Origin: Bacteroidales bacterium | GTDB lineage: Bacteria; Bacteroidota; Bacteroidia; Bacteroidales; DTU049 | Assembly (NCBI GenBank): GCA_026418905.1 | Contig: JAOAAK010000032.1 | Span: forward strand, 19,449 to 83,448 | Reading direction: 5' to 3' | DNA: 64,000 nucleotides | Part shown: piece by piece, positions 63,982 to 64,000 of the stretch | Numbering within the stretch: the first letter of the stretch is position 1 | How the letters are laid out: every line of letters starts with the position of its first letter | Notes under the pieces: model-generated | The model's input: the letters and a program-made list of their open reading frames with translations, nothing else | Databases searched by the model: none | What the model was told of the DNA's origin: nothing | Position numbers and translations under genes: made by a program

Positions 63982-64000
63982 CTGTCTCTTATACACATCT
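63982..64000. other. Nextera/Tn5 mosaic-end adapter (sequencing artefact)
   Basis: The last 19 bases are exactly CTGTCTCTTATACACATCT, the reverse complement of the Tn5 transposase mosaic end used in Nextera libraries. They are not genomic. They create a spurious start codon (MCIRDR) for the last gene. Confidence 0.97.

Noticed and set aside
1..64000. CRISPR arrays, insertion sequences, prophage and rRNA genes
   Set aside because: No regularly spaced repeats, transposase or phage genes and no rRNA sequence were found on reading both strands.

Overview
This is a low-GC, gene-dense segment of a Bacteroidota genome, most likely an anaerobic Bacteroidales-type lineage. The evidence is a dense set of type IX secretion/gliding genes (two porP, gldJ, gldK-L-M-N, porX, a PorV/PorQ-type barrel), TAnnTTTG -7 promoter boxes, very few Shine-Dalgarno sites, a fused MurF-alanine racemase, PyrBI-type aspartate transcarbamoylase, and a 2-oxoacid:ferredoxin oxidoreductase (an anaerobic trait). 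The last 19 bases are the Nextera/Tn5 mosaic-end adapter, so the window ends at a contig edge and both terminal genes are incomplete.

Layout. 1-3.3 kb (+): 3' part of a cyclic-2,3-diphosphoglycerate-synthetase-like GTPase, pyrB-pyrI, the small SRP RNA, and a YciO/YrdC protein. 3.3-10.6 kb (-): an envelope operon with a PagL-like lipid A deacylase, a GIN-domain lipoprotein, a YgiQ radical SAM protein, a long-chain acyl-CoA ligase, a lipoprotein with two GldN-like units, and two more exported proteins. 10.7-17.3 kb (+): a T9SS cargo-like protein, a methyltransferase with a disrupted 5' end, porP, gldJ, murF, anmK. 17.4-26.9 kb (-): the core T9SS operon porP-gldK-gldL-gldM-gldN, an arginase-fold protein with altered metal ligands, and topA. 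27-29.1 kb (+): yraN, a PorT-like barrel, ubiX, a small repeat protein, tRNA-Lys. 29.1-32.3 kb (-): porX-tsaE-ald. 32.4-41.5 kb: an HD hydrolase, an M20 amidohydrolase, algH, and a cell-wall block with a MurL-like epimerase overlapping a MurD ligase, a coiled-coil membrane protein and MurF-Alr. 41.5-49 kb: pdxA interrupted by two adjacent in-frame stops, a TrmH-type methylase, an OmpA/TPR lipoprotein, a kinase-dCMP deaminase fusion, and korAB. 49-54.4 kb (-): an overlapping six-gene operon with a CphA-like ligase that has lost its Mur-ligase P-loop, a PepE aspartyl dipeptidase, a methyltransferase, a rhodanese and a LuxC-type acyl-CoA reductase. 54.5-59.9 kb (+): cca, a pRiA4b ORF-3-like protein, comA, a barrel protein, a FAD oxidoreductase, ruvC. 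59.9-64 kb (-): HIT, greA, a PorV-like barrel and the 3' part of a large T9SS-type exported protein.

The main theme is envelope biogenesis: type IX export and its regulator PorX, peptidoglycan precursor synthesis (MurF twice, MurD, MurL, Alr, AnmK) and lipid A/fatty-acid handling. The least conventional parts are the CphA-like/PepE operon, the MurL-MurD pair, the double GldN-like lipoprotein, the altered arginase and the interrupted pdxA. No CRISPR array, insertion sequence, prophage or rRNA was seen, and no stretch over 300 bases lacks a gene.
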